Shown: positions 17,973 to 26,360 of the stretch, one piece after another
How positions within the stretch are numbered: position 1 is the first letter of the stretch
Layout: each line of letters starts with the position of its first letter
Assembly (NCBI GenBank): GCA_027386095.1
Contig: DAHXUN010000003.1
Location: 243,997-307,996 of the forward strand
From: Nitrososphaerota archaeon
GTDB taxonomy: Archaea > Thermoproteota > Nitrososphaeria > Nitrososphaerales > UBA183
Reading direction: 5' to 3'
Length of the DNA stretch: 64,000 bases
Translations under genes and position numbers: made by a program
Notes under the pieces: generated by a model
What the model saw: only the letters and a program-made list of their open reading frames with translations
Told to the model about the DNA's origin: nothing
Databases searched by the model: none

Positions 17973-19244
17973 CTAGATGTATCCCCAGCTGATCAGCAGG
18001 TCGCTCTCGCGGGCCCATCGCTGGCCTATGTCGTTCCGATAGAACATGTTGGGGATCATCACGTTCTTCACGTTCTGATACGCCCTATCGATGGCGTCGG
18101 CCATCGTGGCCCCTGAGCCGGTGACGACCAGGGCGTAGCCCGAGTTCCCTGCGATGCGCCAGTCCCCTCCCTCCTGTTTCACCTCGCCTATGTGCACGCC
18201 GTCGAGGGCCTGGCGCCTGAAGAGGATGGTCGCCCCCTCTGAGTACTTCCTGAACGCCTTCTCGTCCTCGAAGGGCCAGGGGGGGATCGCGACGACGACG
18301 CCCACCTGGTACCCCTTCTTCGCCTTCAGCTGCGCCTCGTTGCCGTGGGCCAGGTCGTAGAGGAACTGGCCCCATTCGCTGGTAATCCCCTCCATCTGTA
18401 TGCTGATCATCGGGTAGCCGAATCTCGGCGTCCACTCGAGGGGCCAGATCCCCTTCCCGTTCACTATGCAGTTGATGTCTATGTATCCTACGAACTTGCT
18501 GGCAGCCAACTTTTCCCTCGTCTTGGCCAGGGTGCGTTCGAAGATAGGGCTGTCCTTGGTCCAATAGCAGAAGTTGCCCATCTCCCCGGTGCTGGGGCCG
18601 AGCTCCCCTGGGAACAGCCTCTTGTGTTCGAAGTTCACGCAGACCGGCAACACGAAGTCTTTACCGTTGAAGAACGCCCCCACCGCTACCTCCACCCCTT
18701 CGGCGTACTTCTGGAGCTGGAACTCCTTGATCTTCTTGGACCACGTCGCCTTGTAGTGCTCCAGGACCTGGAGTATGTCCTTGCCGTCCGCCTCCTGGCC
18801 GATGAAGAGGAGTTCCTTCTCGCTCTGCGCCTTCCCGCTGGGTTTCAGGACGTACCTGTCAGGGTTCCTTCTAACGAACTCTGTCGCCTCGTCGAAGGAG
18901 ATGAAGTTCCAGCTGGGGAGGACGTCCACCCCGACCGAGTTCAGCTCCGACTGGCCGAACTCCCTGTCCAGCTCGAGCTTGTCTGTGTAGGGGTTCCCTC
19001 CGACGACGAACTTCCCCTCGCTGCGGAGCTGCTCAGCCTTGGCTCCGGTCCCCACGTCGTCGAAGACGATGACATCTGCCCAGTCCTTGAGCGAGTCCCA
19101 CTCATCCACCTTGTCGAAGAAACCCAGTCCGACGTCCTTCTCCCCCTGGCCGTGGCAGTACATCTTGACTTCGTGCCCCTCCTTCTTCAGCTGCCATGCA
19201 AGGTCCGCCGACAGGCTTTCTTCGGTAACGAAGAGAAACTTCAT
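17973..19244 (-). CDS. ATP-grasp ligase related to GAR synthetase (PurD-like)
   Basis: A 423-residue protein with a PurD-like layout: an N-terminal Rossmann-type domain (MKFLFVTEE), an ATP-grasp core (RYVLKPSGKAQSEKELLFIG), the GPSTGEMGNF glycine loop and a Glu/Asn metal site near the LEWTPRFGYP motif. True PurD has TGGMG and NPRFGDPE; here the loops read STGEMG and TPRFGYPM, so the residues that hold the substrate are altered. It may ligate a different amine to an acid. The ATG at 19244 has a TTAATAT box about 28 nt upstream. No purine genes lie nearby. Confidence 0.75.
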   Translation of the reverse strand: MKFLFVTEESLSADLAWQLKKEGHEVKMYCHGQGEKDVGLGFFDKVDEWDSLKDWADVIVFDDVGTGAKAEQLRSEGKFVVGGNPYTDKLELDREFGQSELNSVGVDVLPSWNFISFDEATEFVRRNPDRYVLKPSGKAQSEKELLFIGQEADGKDILQVLEHYKATWSKKIKEFQLQKYAEGVEVAVGAFFNGKDFVLPVCVNFEHKRLFPGELGPSTGEMGNFCYWTKDSPIFERTLAKTREKLAASKFVGYIDINCIVNGKGIWPLEWTPRFGYPMISIQMEGITSEWGQFLYDLAHGNEAQLKAKKGYQVGVVVAIPPWPFEDEKAFRKYSEGATILFRRQALDGVHIGEVKQEGGDWRIAGNSGYALVVTGSGATMADAIDRAYQNVKNVMIPNMFYRNDIGQRWARESDLLISWGYI

Positions 19245-19534
19245 CAGGTAATGTTCCGAGTTTATTGCTCGTTAATATCTGTTGGCTGGTCCCCGGTTGG
19301 TTTCGGCCGGGCTAGGGCGGGAGGGCCCCCGGAAAGCGGACGCGGGAATGACTCGCGGGGATGAACCTCCTGTCCACGCAGCCGCTGTCGAAGCGTGGCC
19401 CATCAGTCGATGCAGAGAGCCGCCGGGACAGAGGGCTGCGCCATCGGAGCAGCCGGCGGCCCAACCAAGGCGAAGGTGCCGGAATAAACCGATGCGAACT
19501 TCCCAGCTTCTCGGCGATTCGCTTCCTAACCAGC

Positions 19535-19560
19535 CTACACGGCTCGGCGAGCCTGTGTAG
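19535..19560. repeat. Eleven-pair hairpin
   Basis: CTACAC-GGCTC pairs with GAGCC-T-GTGTAG around a GGC loop, with one bulged T. It lies in the middle of the gene-free stretch and could be part of an RNA or a terminator remnant. Confidence 0.45.
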
Positions 19561-19925
19561 ACCGATGGAACGATGGGCCTAGCTGGCGCACCTGGGTGCT
19601 CGCAGGAGCACGGCCTTGCTCAAGACGGCCGAAGGCGCTGCGAGACGTCGGCCTGCGACAGACCAGTGATCTACCGCAGCCTGCCCGCGGTCTCTTCTCC
19701 GTGCTCAAAGGCTGTGGGATTGAGCGCCTACTTTGGGCGCGTCATCTTTTCGATGAGCACTCCCTGCTACTTGTCGAACACTTCTTCCGCCTCGCGAAAT
19801 CAGCTGCGAGAGTCGGGTCCACGAAAGCCTGTTATCGCCGGTGGCCGTTCGGAGAAGCTCGTCTTCCCGACTCGAACGTGGCGGAGGAGTCTTCTCGTCC
19901 GCGTCTCTGACCGGCCCGGTGAACG

Positions 19926-19935
19926 GAGATATAGG
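19926..19935 (+). promoter_or_regulatory. TATA box of the aminotransferase gene
   Basis: GAGATATAGG, centred about 27 nt before the ATG at 19958. A stop codon (19937-19939) in frame just behind it limits how far upstream the coding frame can start, so the transcript is probably leaderless. Confidence 0.55.
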
Positions 19936-19957
19936 GTGACACAAGCCACGGCCGTCC

Positions 19958-21091
19958 ATGGCCGCAGCGGAGGACCCGGTGGATGACGCAGGGGGGCCGA
20001 TCAACATGTGGGTCGCCGATCCATACTTCAGGACGGACGAAAGGATCATCGAGGCCTTCAACTACGCGGTGGCCAACGGCTGCACCCACTACTTCCCAGC
20101 CCCCGGGTTCGACGGGCACGTCTTACAGAAAGCAATCGCCCGATACTACCTGGAAGACTTGGCCGTCGAGGTCGACCCTCTGGGCGAAGTGTGCCCCACG
20201 CATGGCGCCCAGGAGGCGCTGTCGCTCGCGGTCCAGGCTGGCACCAGGCCAGGCGACGAGATAGTCGTCCCCGAACCCACCTACAGCGCCTTCATAGAGA
20301 AGTTGGAGACGTTCGGTGTGAGGCCGGTGTTCGTCCCCCTCGCAGAAGAGGAGCATTGGAGATTGGACGTCGACGCCGTGAAGTCCGCTATGTCGGAGAA
20401 GACCAAGATGATCTACATCTGCAACCCCAACAACCCGACAGGGACAACATGCAGCCGGGGAGAGCTCGACGCCGTCTCGGAGCTACTGAAGGAGCACGAA
20501 CGAGTCTCGCTGCTGCTCGACGAGTGCTACGCGCGGATTCTCTACGACGGGTCCACCCACCACACTCTCCTTGGTGACAGGGGCCTCCTCGACCGCCTGT
20601 ACGTCGTCGACAGCTTCTCAAAGACCTACGCCATGACCGGGTGGCGCCTCGGCTACCTGGTCACCGGGAAGAGGAACGCTGACAGGGTCAAACGCCTCTC
20701 GGAGGAATACAACGGCGGGGTCAGCTACGCTGTGCAGTACGCCGGGGCCGCGGCTCTGGCCCGGTGCTCCGAGTCTGTGCGGTCGATGGTGGCCGAGCTC
20801 GACAGGAGGAGGCTGGCCATGGTGGACGCCCTGGCCGAGGTGAAGGATGTCTCCTTCGAGACCCCCAGTGCCGGGTTCGAGGTCTTCGTCGATGTTTCTG
20901 CTTACTCTATGGATTCGGTTCGACTCGCGTCTGAGCTAGAGAAGATCGCGGGGGTCAAGACCATGCCGGGGGTCAAGTACGGACCAAGCGGGGAGGGGCA
21001 CCTTCGGCTTGTGTTCTGCGCCGAGGACGTGCGGAGGGTCAGAGAGGGGGTCTCCAGGATAGACGGGTACCTGCAGGGGAACCGCGGTTGA
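19958..21091 (+). CDS. Class I/II aminotransferase
   Basis: A 377-residue PLP aminotransferase of the AspC/aromatic type. Fold type I marks are CNPNNPTG, the PLP-phosphate region SFSKTYAMTGWRLGY with the Schiff-base Lys in SFSK, and a C-terminal HLRLVFC segment with the substrate-carboxylate Arg. The N-terminal arm is short: the protein reaches the NMWVADP strand by residue 16, whereas most relatives have about 30 residues first, but an in-frame stop at 19937 rules out a longer form. Substrate unknown. A TATA box sits 27 nt upstream. The peptide transporter starts 310 bp downstream, suggesting a role in using its amino acids. Confidence 0.88.
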   Translation: MAAAEDPVDDAGGPINMWVADPYFRTDERIIEAFNYAVANGCTHYFPAPGFDGHVLQKAIARYYLEDLAVEVDPLGEVCPTHGAQEALSLAVQAGTRPGDEIVVPEPTYSAFIEKLETFGVRPVFVPLAEEEHWRLDVDAVKSAMSEKTKMIYICNPNNPTGTTCSRGELDAVSELLKEHERVSLLLDECYARILYDGSTHHTLLGDRGLLDRLYVVDSFSKTYAMTGWRLGYLVTGKRNADRVKRLSEEYNGGVSYAVQYAGAAALARCSESVRSMVAELDRRRLAMVDALAEVKDVSFETPSAGFEVFVDVSAYSMDSVRLASELEKIAGVKTMPGVKYGPSGEGHLRLVFCAEDVRRVREGVSRIDGYLQGNRG

Positions 21092-21351
21092 CTGGCTGTC
21101 GGGAGGGCCGCGTGCGAGATCAGCAGTCTCGCGGCATCAGAGTCTAATCTATAGAGGTGGGCAGGTTGTATAGACGTAGCGCGGGGGATCGGATTTAGTC
21201 GAGCGCCCCACATGCGGGGCATACGACTCGGGGACTTTGCTCGAAGAGCTGTGGCCCAGAGGACCTGCAGAGGTCCGGGAGCTTGGGCCTCTTCTAGCTG
21301 TGTGGCATTGTGTTTGGGACCCCCAGCTCAGGGCTCGCAGAGGTCAGGTCA
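21092..21351. other. Intergenic region upstream of the peptide transporter
   Basis: No credible gene. It contains a GC-rich hairpin around 21205-21225 (GCCCC/GGGGC). The regulatory palindrome and TATA box of the transporter lie just downstream. Confidence 0.4.
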
Positions 21352-21367
21352 TGTACAAAAACGTACA
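21352..21367. promoter_or_regulatory. Palindromic candidate operator of the peptide transporter
   Basis: TGTAC-AAAAAC-GTACA: a perfect 5-bp inverted repeat around a 6-nt A-rich spacer, ending 11 nt before the TATA box. This position is where an archaeal activator or repressor would contact the BRE/TFB region. No regulator gene is adjacent. Confidence 0.55.
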
Positions 21368-21378
21368 CGTTACCTTTG

Positions 21379-21386
21379 CTTATATC
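21379..21386 (+). promoter_or_regulatory. TATA box of the peptide transporter operon
   Basis: CTTATATC, about 22 nt before the ATG at 21404. It fixes that ATG as the real start of the binding protein. Confidence 0.6.
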
Positions 21387-21403
21387 ATGCCGTGGTCATA
21401 GGC

Positions 21404-23371
21404 ATGGACTGGTTGCGTCAGCGTCGGTCAGGCGTAGGCAGAGTTGCAATCGCCGTCGCCGTCATTGTCATACTCGTGGTGGCTGGTGCCGCATACTACT
21501 TTGTAGCGTTCCCCCCAAGCCACACGAGCAGTTCGTCCTCAGTCACCAGCCCGATTACGTCGACTAGCTCGCCTTCTCCCGTCCAAGCCCCGAGCTCGAT
21601 CACCGTCGACGAGATTCCAGCGCCCGTGAGCGTCGACCCGGCGTCCAGCTACGACGTCCCAGGAGGGGAGATAATGCAGAACGTGTACCAGGGGCTCGTC
21701 TTCTACAACGGCGAGAGCGGATCCAGCTTCGTGGGGGTGCTTGCAGCGAACTGGACCGCATCCTCGAGCGGATTGAACTATACGTTCAACCTTTGGCCCT
21801 TCGAGACGTTCAGCAACGGGACCCCTCTCAACGCGAGCACAATCTGGTACTCTTTCTATAGGACCATGATTCTGAACTTGGGCATCTCTTCGTACGTAAG
21901 CCAGGTTCTGGCCATCAACGGAGGCGCAGGCTTCACAGGGAACGTGACCTCGACGACCAAAGGCAATATTCGGCTCCCCTTCGGTGCCGAGCAGGCCCTC
22001 GCGGCTGCCGGGTACACCTTCTCTTCGAACCAGCTCACGGCGGACCAGCAGGCGGCGGTAGACCTGGCATCGATTCTTTCGCACTTCAACGCTGCGAACT
22101 CAACGATTCAGACGGTGATGTCCTATCCCCAGCAGGCGGTGTCTGTTTCAGGGCCGGAGCAGGTGAAGATCAACCTGGACTTCCCGTATGCTGACTTCCT
22201 GCAGGTGATCTCAGGAGGGCTCGGCGACGCCGTCGACCCAGCGTTCGTTGACGCGCACGGAGGAGTCCATATCGACACAGCGAACTCCTACACGACCAGC
22301 AATGCACTAGGGTCCGGCCCGTACATGCTCACCACCCCTCTGGGGGGTTCAAACGTGGTGCTGCAGGCAAACCCACACTACTGGGCCACCCAGGTTCAAG
22401 CGTCCCAGCGCAGCGTCTGGCTGACCCCGCCGTCGATAAAGACGGTAGTCATAGACTACCAGTCGAGCGAGGCGACTAGGGTGAGCGATATACAGTCCGG
22501 GATTGCCCAGATTTCCCAAGTGGAGATACCTGACCTGCACGAGGTAAGCAACTATCCAGGGATCACCATACACAACTGGGGGCCGACACCGACGATAGAC
22601 TTCTTGGCCATCGACGCCTATCAGTACCCGTACAACATCACAGACGTTAGACTGGCGATAGAATACGGGGTCAACGCGACTCAGATCCAGCGCCAGGTCT
22701 ATGCAGGGTACAGCCAGTCCTATGTGGGACCGCTTGACCCTGCGATGGCTTACTACAACTCCACGTTCCCAGGTTACACGTACAACCCCAACATGGCGAT
22801 CAGCCTGCTGTCCCAGGCAGGGTTCAAGCTGACCCTCCAGAACGGGACTGTGGTCAACAGCGGAGGGAAGGCTCTGCCCTCCCTCAACCTGGTCTTCACA
22901 GCAGGGAGCGCGGCCGACCAGGAGGAGGCTACCGTGATCCAGTCGCAGCTCGCAAAGATCGGCGTTACCGTCACGCTCGCCCCCGAGGCTTTCACTACAA
23001 TCATAGAAGACGAGCTCAACTCGCCGAGCTCGCCGAACTACCCCGCCTTCCAGATCGCCGCGAACTCTGTCGTGTTCGTAGGGCCGTCCGACCCCTCTGC
23101 GTACCTCGGGAACTGCCCCGCGAGGTGCCACCACGGCGATCCGGCATACTTCAACAACACACAGGTAGTGCAACTGATCAACGAGGCGATACACACCTCT
23201 AACCCGGTCCTGCTGCAGCAGTACTACAACAACATGACCAACATCTACAAACAGCAGGCTCAGTACGTCTGGCTGGACGACTTCACCGCGTACACCGTCG
23301 CTTCGTCGAGCCTTCAAGGGTTCGCTTGGAACGCGGCGCTGCTCGGTAACTTCTACGCCACTCTCACCTAG
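21404..23371 (+). CDS. Peptide ABC transporter substrate-binding protein
   Basis: A 655-residue family 5 solute-binding protein (DppA/OppA type) that captures oligopeptides outside the cell. It has a basic N-terminus, one hydrophobic segment (about residues 14-33) that anchors or exports it, then a Ser/Thr/Pro linker (about residues 38-62) of the kind archaea glycosylate, then the binding domain with GGEIMQNVYQGLV, GSGPYMLTTPLGG and IEYGVNATQIQRQVY. ATG 21404 follows the TATA box; an upstream ATG at 21212 would add 64 implausible residues. First gene of a five-gene operon. Confidence 0.93.
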   Translation: MDWLRQRRSGVGRVAIAVAVIVILVVAGAAYYFVAFPPSHTSSSSSVTSPITSTSSPSPVQAPSSITVDEIPAPVSVDPASSYDVPGGEIMQNVYQGLVFYNGESGSSFVGVLAANWTASSSGLNYTFNLWPFETFSNGTPLNASTIWYSFYRTMILNLGISSYVSQVLAINGGAGFTGNVTSTTKGNIRLPFGAEQALAAAGYTFSSNQLTADQQAAVDLASILSHFNAANSTIQTVMSYPQQAVSVSGPEQVKINLDFPYADFLQVISGGLGDAVDPAFVDAHGGVHIDTANSYTTSNALGSGPYMLTTPLGGSNVVLQANPHYWATQVQASQRSVWLTPPSIKTVVIDYQSSEATRVSDIQSGIAQISQVEIPDLHEVSNYPGITIHNWGPTPTIDFLAIDAYQYPYNITDVRLAIEYGVNATQIQRQVYAGYSQSYVGPLDPAMAYYNSTFPGYTYNPNMAISLLSQAGFKLTLQNGTVVNSGGKALPSLNLVFTAGSAADQEEATVIQSQLAKIGVTVTLAPEAFTTIIEDELNSPSSPNYPAFQIAANSVVFVGPSDPSAYLGNCPARCHHGDPAYFNNTQVVQLINEAIHTSNPVLLQQYYNNMTNIYKQQAQYVWLDDFTAYTVASSSLQGFAWNAALLGNFYATLT

Positions 23372-23380
23372 GAATAGGCG

Positions 23381-24448
23381 TTGGGGCTAGCCACCTACAT
23401 AGCCCGGAGGGTCCTCTTTTCGTTCTTCGTGGTAATCGGCGAGCTCCTGATCATCTTCTATCTCACCAACATAGCCGCGCCCGACCCAGCCGTGATCTGG
23501 GCTGGCCCAGAGTCGACCAAGGCGCAGGTGGCCCTAGTGGCCCTCACCTACCACCTGAACAGCCCGTGGTACGTCCAGTTCTATTACTACATCATGAACG
23601 TCTTCACGGGGAACTGGGGGACCTCGCCGCTCTACCAGCAACCAGTGATCTCCCTCATCGAAGAGTACCTCCCGGTCACCTTGGAGCTCACGATAATCGC
23701 GTTCGTCGTCAAGATAGGGCTCGAAGTCATCCTGGGGGTGGTCTCCGCCATGCGCCCCAACGGGGTGGTAGACAACGTCATCAAAGTGACGTACACGACA
23801 GTAAGGAGCGCCCCCCCTTTCCTGGTGGCGCTGGGGTTCCTCCTCCTCTTCGCCTATGGTACGCACACCTTCCCCTCCTCGCAGCCTATCAACCCCATAC
23901 TCGGCGCGACCGTCCCAAAGTTCCAGTTCTACAATCCGTTCGCGGGGAAGGTCACAGGCTTCTGGCTGATAGACAACATGCCGATGCTGAACTCCCTCCT
24001 CGTCGGAGACTGGGCGGCCTTCTCTTCCGCGGTGTCGCACGCCGTCCTCCCCATAGCCACCCTGATCCTCTTCGGGTTCGGGGGGATAGTGAGGTTGGTG
24101 AAGGTGTCCATGCTCGAGGTCCTCGACCAGGACTACGTCCGCACGGCCCGGGCCAAGGGGCTCAGAGAGAACGCCGTGATATTCAGGCACGCCCTCAGGA
24201 ACTCCCTCCTCCCCGCCTTCACCCTGATGGGCCTGGTGTTCGCGGGTTTGGTGACCGGGAGCCTCGTCGTCGAGACCGTGTACAGCTACTACGGGCTCGG
24301 GTACTACGTAGCCCAGAGCCTCCTCACCTTCGACACCCCTTCCTTGATAGGGACCCTGATACTCATCACTGTCGTTATCATAATCAGCAACCTGGTGGTC
24401 GACGTAGGGTATGGCTTCCTTGACCCAAGGACGAGGGTGGGGTATTGA
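23381..24448 (+). CDS. Peptide ABC transporter permease, DppB type
   Basis: A 355-residue inner-membrane permease with six helices. The cytoplasmic coupling motif EVLDQDYVRTARAKGLRENAVIFRHALRN, typically EAA...G, contacts the ATPases. The start is a TTG at 23381, nine bases after the binding-protein stop; no better ATG precedes helix 1. The stop overlaps the start of the next gene by four bases. Confidence 0.94.
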   Translation: MGLATYIARRVLFSFFVVIGELLIIFYLTNIAAPDPAVIWAGPESTKAQVALVALTYHLNSPWYVQFYYYIMNVFTGNWGTSPLYQQPVISLIEEYLPVTLELTIIAFVVKIGLEVILGVVSAMRPNGVVDNVIKVTYTTVRSAPPFLVALGFLLLFAYGTHTFPSSQPINPILGATVPKFQFYNPFAGKVTGFWLIDNMPMLNSLLVGDWAAFSSAVSHAVLPIATLILFGFGGIVRLVKVSMLEVLDQDYVRTARAKGLRENAVIFRHALRNSLLPAFTLMGLVFAGLVTGSLVVETVYSYYGLGYYVAQSLLTFDTPSLIGTLILITVVIIISNLVVDVGYGFLDPRTRVGY

Positions 24449-25329
24449 GCAAGAGCAGCGCCTCCGTAACTCTGGGGATAATCTTCGGGAACTGGGCCAC
24501 CGTCGTAGGGGTGGGGATACTCGTCGCCTTCTTCGCCCTTTCAGTCCTGGCCGCGTGGCCTCCCACCTACCACCTCGTCGCCCGCTACCCTCCAGACTCC
24601 CTCAACTTCGGGGCAGCCAACGCATCCCCGTCTCTGGCCCACCTGTTCGGGACCGACAGGGAGGGGCGGGACATCTTCGCAAGGGTGGTCGCCGCCCTGC
24701 CCATCGACATAGCCATCCCTTTCGAAGTCGTGGGGGCAAGCGTGGCCATCGGGCTCGTCCTGGGGACCTTCGCAGGATACCTCGGCGGCTGGATCGAGGA
24801 GCTTGTGCTGAGGGTCGCCGACCTCTTCTTCGCCTTCCCCAACATAGTCCTGGCCCTCACGATAGCCGCTATACTGGGGTCGACTGAGGAGTCCCTCAGG
24901 GTGGTCTACAGCGAGCTCGCGCTGATAGTGGTCGGGTGGCCCTTCTACACGAGGCTGGCCCGGGCCCAGGTGATAACGATCAAGCAGATGCCATTCGTGC
25001 GCGCCGCCGAGGCGTCAGGGCTCGGGAAGTTCAGGATCGTGAGGACGCACGTGATACCTCACCTGGCGTCTGTCATAGCGGTCTACGCCACCCTCGACAT
25101 GGGGACCACCCTCCTCCTCTACTCCATCTTCGCGTTCTTCGGACTCGGGGTGGCGCCTCCGACCCCGGAGCTCGGGAGGATGGTCTACGACGGGCTGAGC
25201 GCGCTCCCAGGGAACTGGTGGTGGTCTTTCTTCCCAGGGTTGGTGCTTATGATACTAGCGCTCGGGTTCTCGCTCGCCGGGGAAGGGCTCAGGGACGTCT
25301 TCGACCCTAGGCTAAGGGGACAGAGATGA
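24445..25329 (+). CDS. Peptide ABC transporter permease, DppC type
   Basis: A 294-residue permease with a longer N-terminal tail and six helices. The extracytoplasmic HLFGTDREGRDIFARV motif is the DppC signature, and the EAA-type coupling loop reads MPFVRAAEASGLGKFRIVRTHVIPH. TTG at 24445 overlaps the dppB stop (ATTGA) with a GGGTGG ribosome-binding tract just upstream. Translationally coupled on both sides. Confidence 0.94.
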   Translation: MSKSSASVTLGIIFGNWATVVGVGILVAFFALSVLAAWPPTYHLVARYPPDSLNFGAANASPSLAHLFGTDREGRDIFARVVAALPIDIAIPFEVVGASVAIGLVLGTFAGYLGGWIEELVLRVADLFFAFPNIVLALTIAAILGSTEESLRVVYSELALIVVGWPFYTRLARAQVITIKQMPFVRAAEASGLGKFRIVRTHVIPHLASVIAVYATLDMGTTLLLYSIFAFFGLGVAPPTPELGRMVYDGLSALPGNWWWSFFPGLVLMILALGFSLAGEGLRDVFDPRLRGQR

Positions 25330-26360
25330 CTGACGCGCTGAAGGTCTCGGGGCTGTGGGTGGATTACAGAACGAAGTCGGCGTGGGCCAGCGCCGTCCGT
25401 GGGGTCGACCTCGCAGTCAGGGAAGGGGAGGTCGTAGGGGTGGTGGGGGAGAGCGGCTCCGGGAAGAGCAGCGTGGCCCTTGCCATCATGAAGCTCCTGC
25501 CCGCCAACGCGAGGGCGAGGGGGAGGGTCGAGGTCCTCGGCAAAGACATGGTGGGGCTTCCAAGCCGGGATGCCCATCTCTACAGGGGGTCAGGGGTGAC
25601 GATGATATTCCAGGAGCCGATGACAAGCCTCAACCCTGTCATGCGTGTTTCCGAACAGCTCTCGGAGGCGGTCCTCTCCCGGGTTGAGCATTACAAGCTC
25701 GAGATGTTCCGCTCTGACTCCATCGCAGTCCCCGGGGGCCCTGACCCCAGGTTCTCCATGCCCCAGGCGAGGCCCGCCCCGCCCCCGAAGGAGGCGATAC
25801 AGGCGCTCCGTCAGGTAAGGATAGGCGATCCTGAAAGGGCAGCAGCCAAGTACCCGCACGAACTCTCAGGGGGGGAGAGGCAGCGCGTGATGATAGCCAT
25901 GTCGTTCCTCCTCCGGCCCAGGGTGCTCGTCGCCGACGAGCCGACTACGGCCCTCGACGTCACCACACAGGCGCAGGTCCTCTCACTGCTGCTTGGGCTC
26001 AGCAAGGATGAAGGGACTGCTATCGTCTTCGTGTCCCACGACATATTGGTCGTGGGGCAGGTGGCGCAGAGGGTCGCCGTGATGTACGCCGGGGAGATAG
26101 TCGAGTTCGGGCCGACCGAGGCGGTGCTCAAGAACCCCCTCCACCCCTACACGAAGGGGCTCATCGGCTCCATACCAAGCGGCTTCAAAGGGGGGAAGCG
26201 GATAGAACAGATACCAGGAGCTCCGCCCGACATCATGAGGCTCCCGTCGGGGTGCAAGTTCAACCCGCGCTGCAAGTTCGCGATGGACAGGTGCAGGGCC
26301 GAAGAGACGGCGCTCAAGGAGCTGGAGGACGACCACTTTGTCGCGTGCCACCTCTACTGA
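25326..26360 (+). CDS. Peptide ABC transporter ATPase, DppD type
   Basis: A 344-residue ATPase that drives peptide import. Walker A GESGSGKSS, Q-loop FQEPMTSLNP, signature LSGGERQR, Walker B VLVADEP and the switch His in FVSHD are intact. An extra stretch of some 25-30 residues lies between the Q-loop and the signature (about residues 115-150, Pro-rich), longer than in bacterial DppD. The C-terminal oligopeptide-transporter motif CKFNPRCKFAMDRC, with its Cys residues, suggests an Fe-S site as in some Dpp ATPases. It overlaps dppC by four bases. Confidence 0.94.
   Translation: MTDALKVSGLWVDYRTKSAWASAVRGVDLAVREGEVVGVVGESGSGKSSVALAIMKLLPANARARGRVEVLGKDMVGLPSRDAHLYRGSGVTMIFQEPMTSLNPVMRVSEQLSEAVLSRVEHYKLEMFRSDSIAVPGGPDPRFSMPQARPAPPPKEAIQALRQVRIGDPERAAAKYPHELSGGERQRVMIAMSFLLRPRVLVADEPTTALDVTTQAQVLSLLLGLSKDEGTAIVFVSHDILVVGQVAQRVAVMYAGEIVEFGPTEAVLKNPLHPYTKGLIGSIPSGFKGGKRIEQIPGAPPDIMRLPSGCKFNPRCKFAMDRCRAEETALKELEDDHFVACHLY

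Larger units (their letters stand above)
19245..19957. other. 700-bp stretch without a convincing gene
   Basis: Several short frames exist in this GC-rich stretch, but none has convincing protein-like composition throughout. A hint of old coding sequence lies around 19690-19830, where protein-like pieces (IERLLWARHLFDEHSLLLVE in one frame, VIYRSLPAVSS in another) sit in different frames, as in a frameshifted relic. The only clear structure is the hairpin at 19535-19560. I looked for RNase P and SRP RNA core motifs and did not find them. Confidence 0.4.

Noticed and set aside
17469..18116. 215-codon + strand frame over the four-helix protein and the ATP-grasp end
   Set aside because: It overlaps better-supported frames and has Arg/Pro-rich, non-protein-like composition.
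19245..19957. RNase P RNA or SRP RNA
   Set aside because: Neither the GAAAGTCC/ACAGAA core of RNase P nor the GGAAG...AGCAGC loop of SRP helix 8 was found; a GGAGCAGC string alone is not enough.
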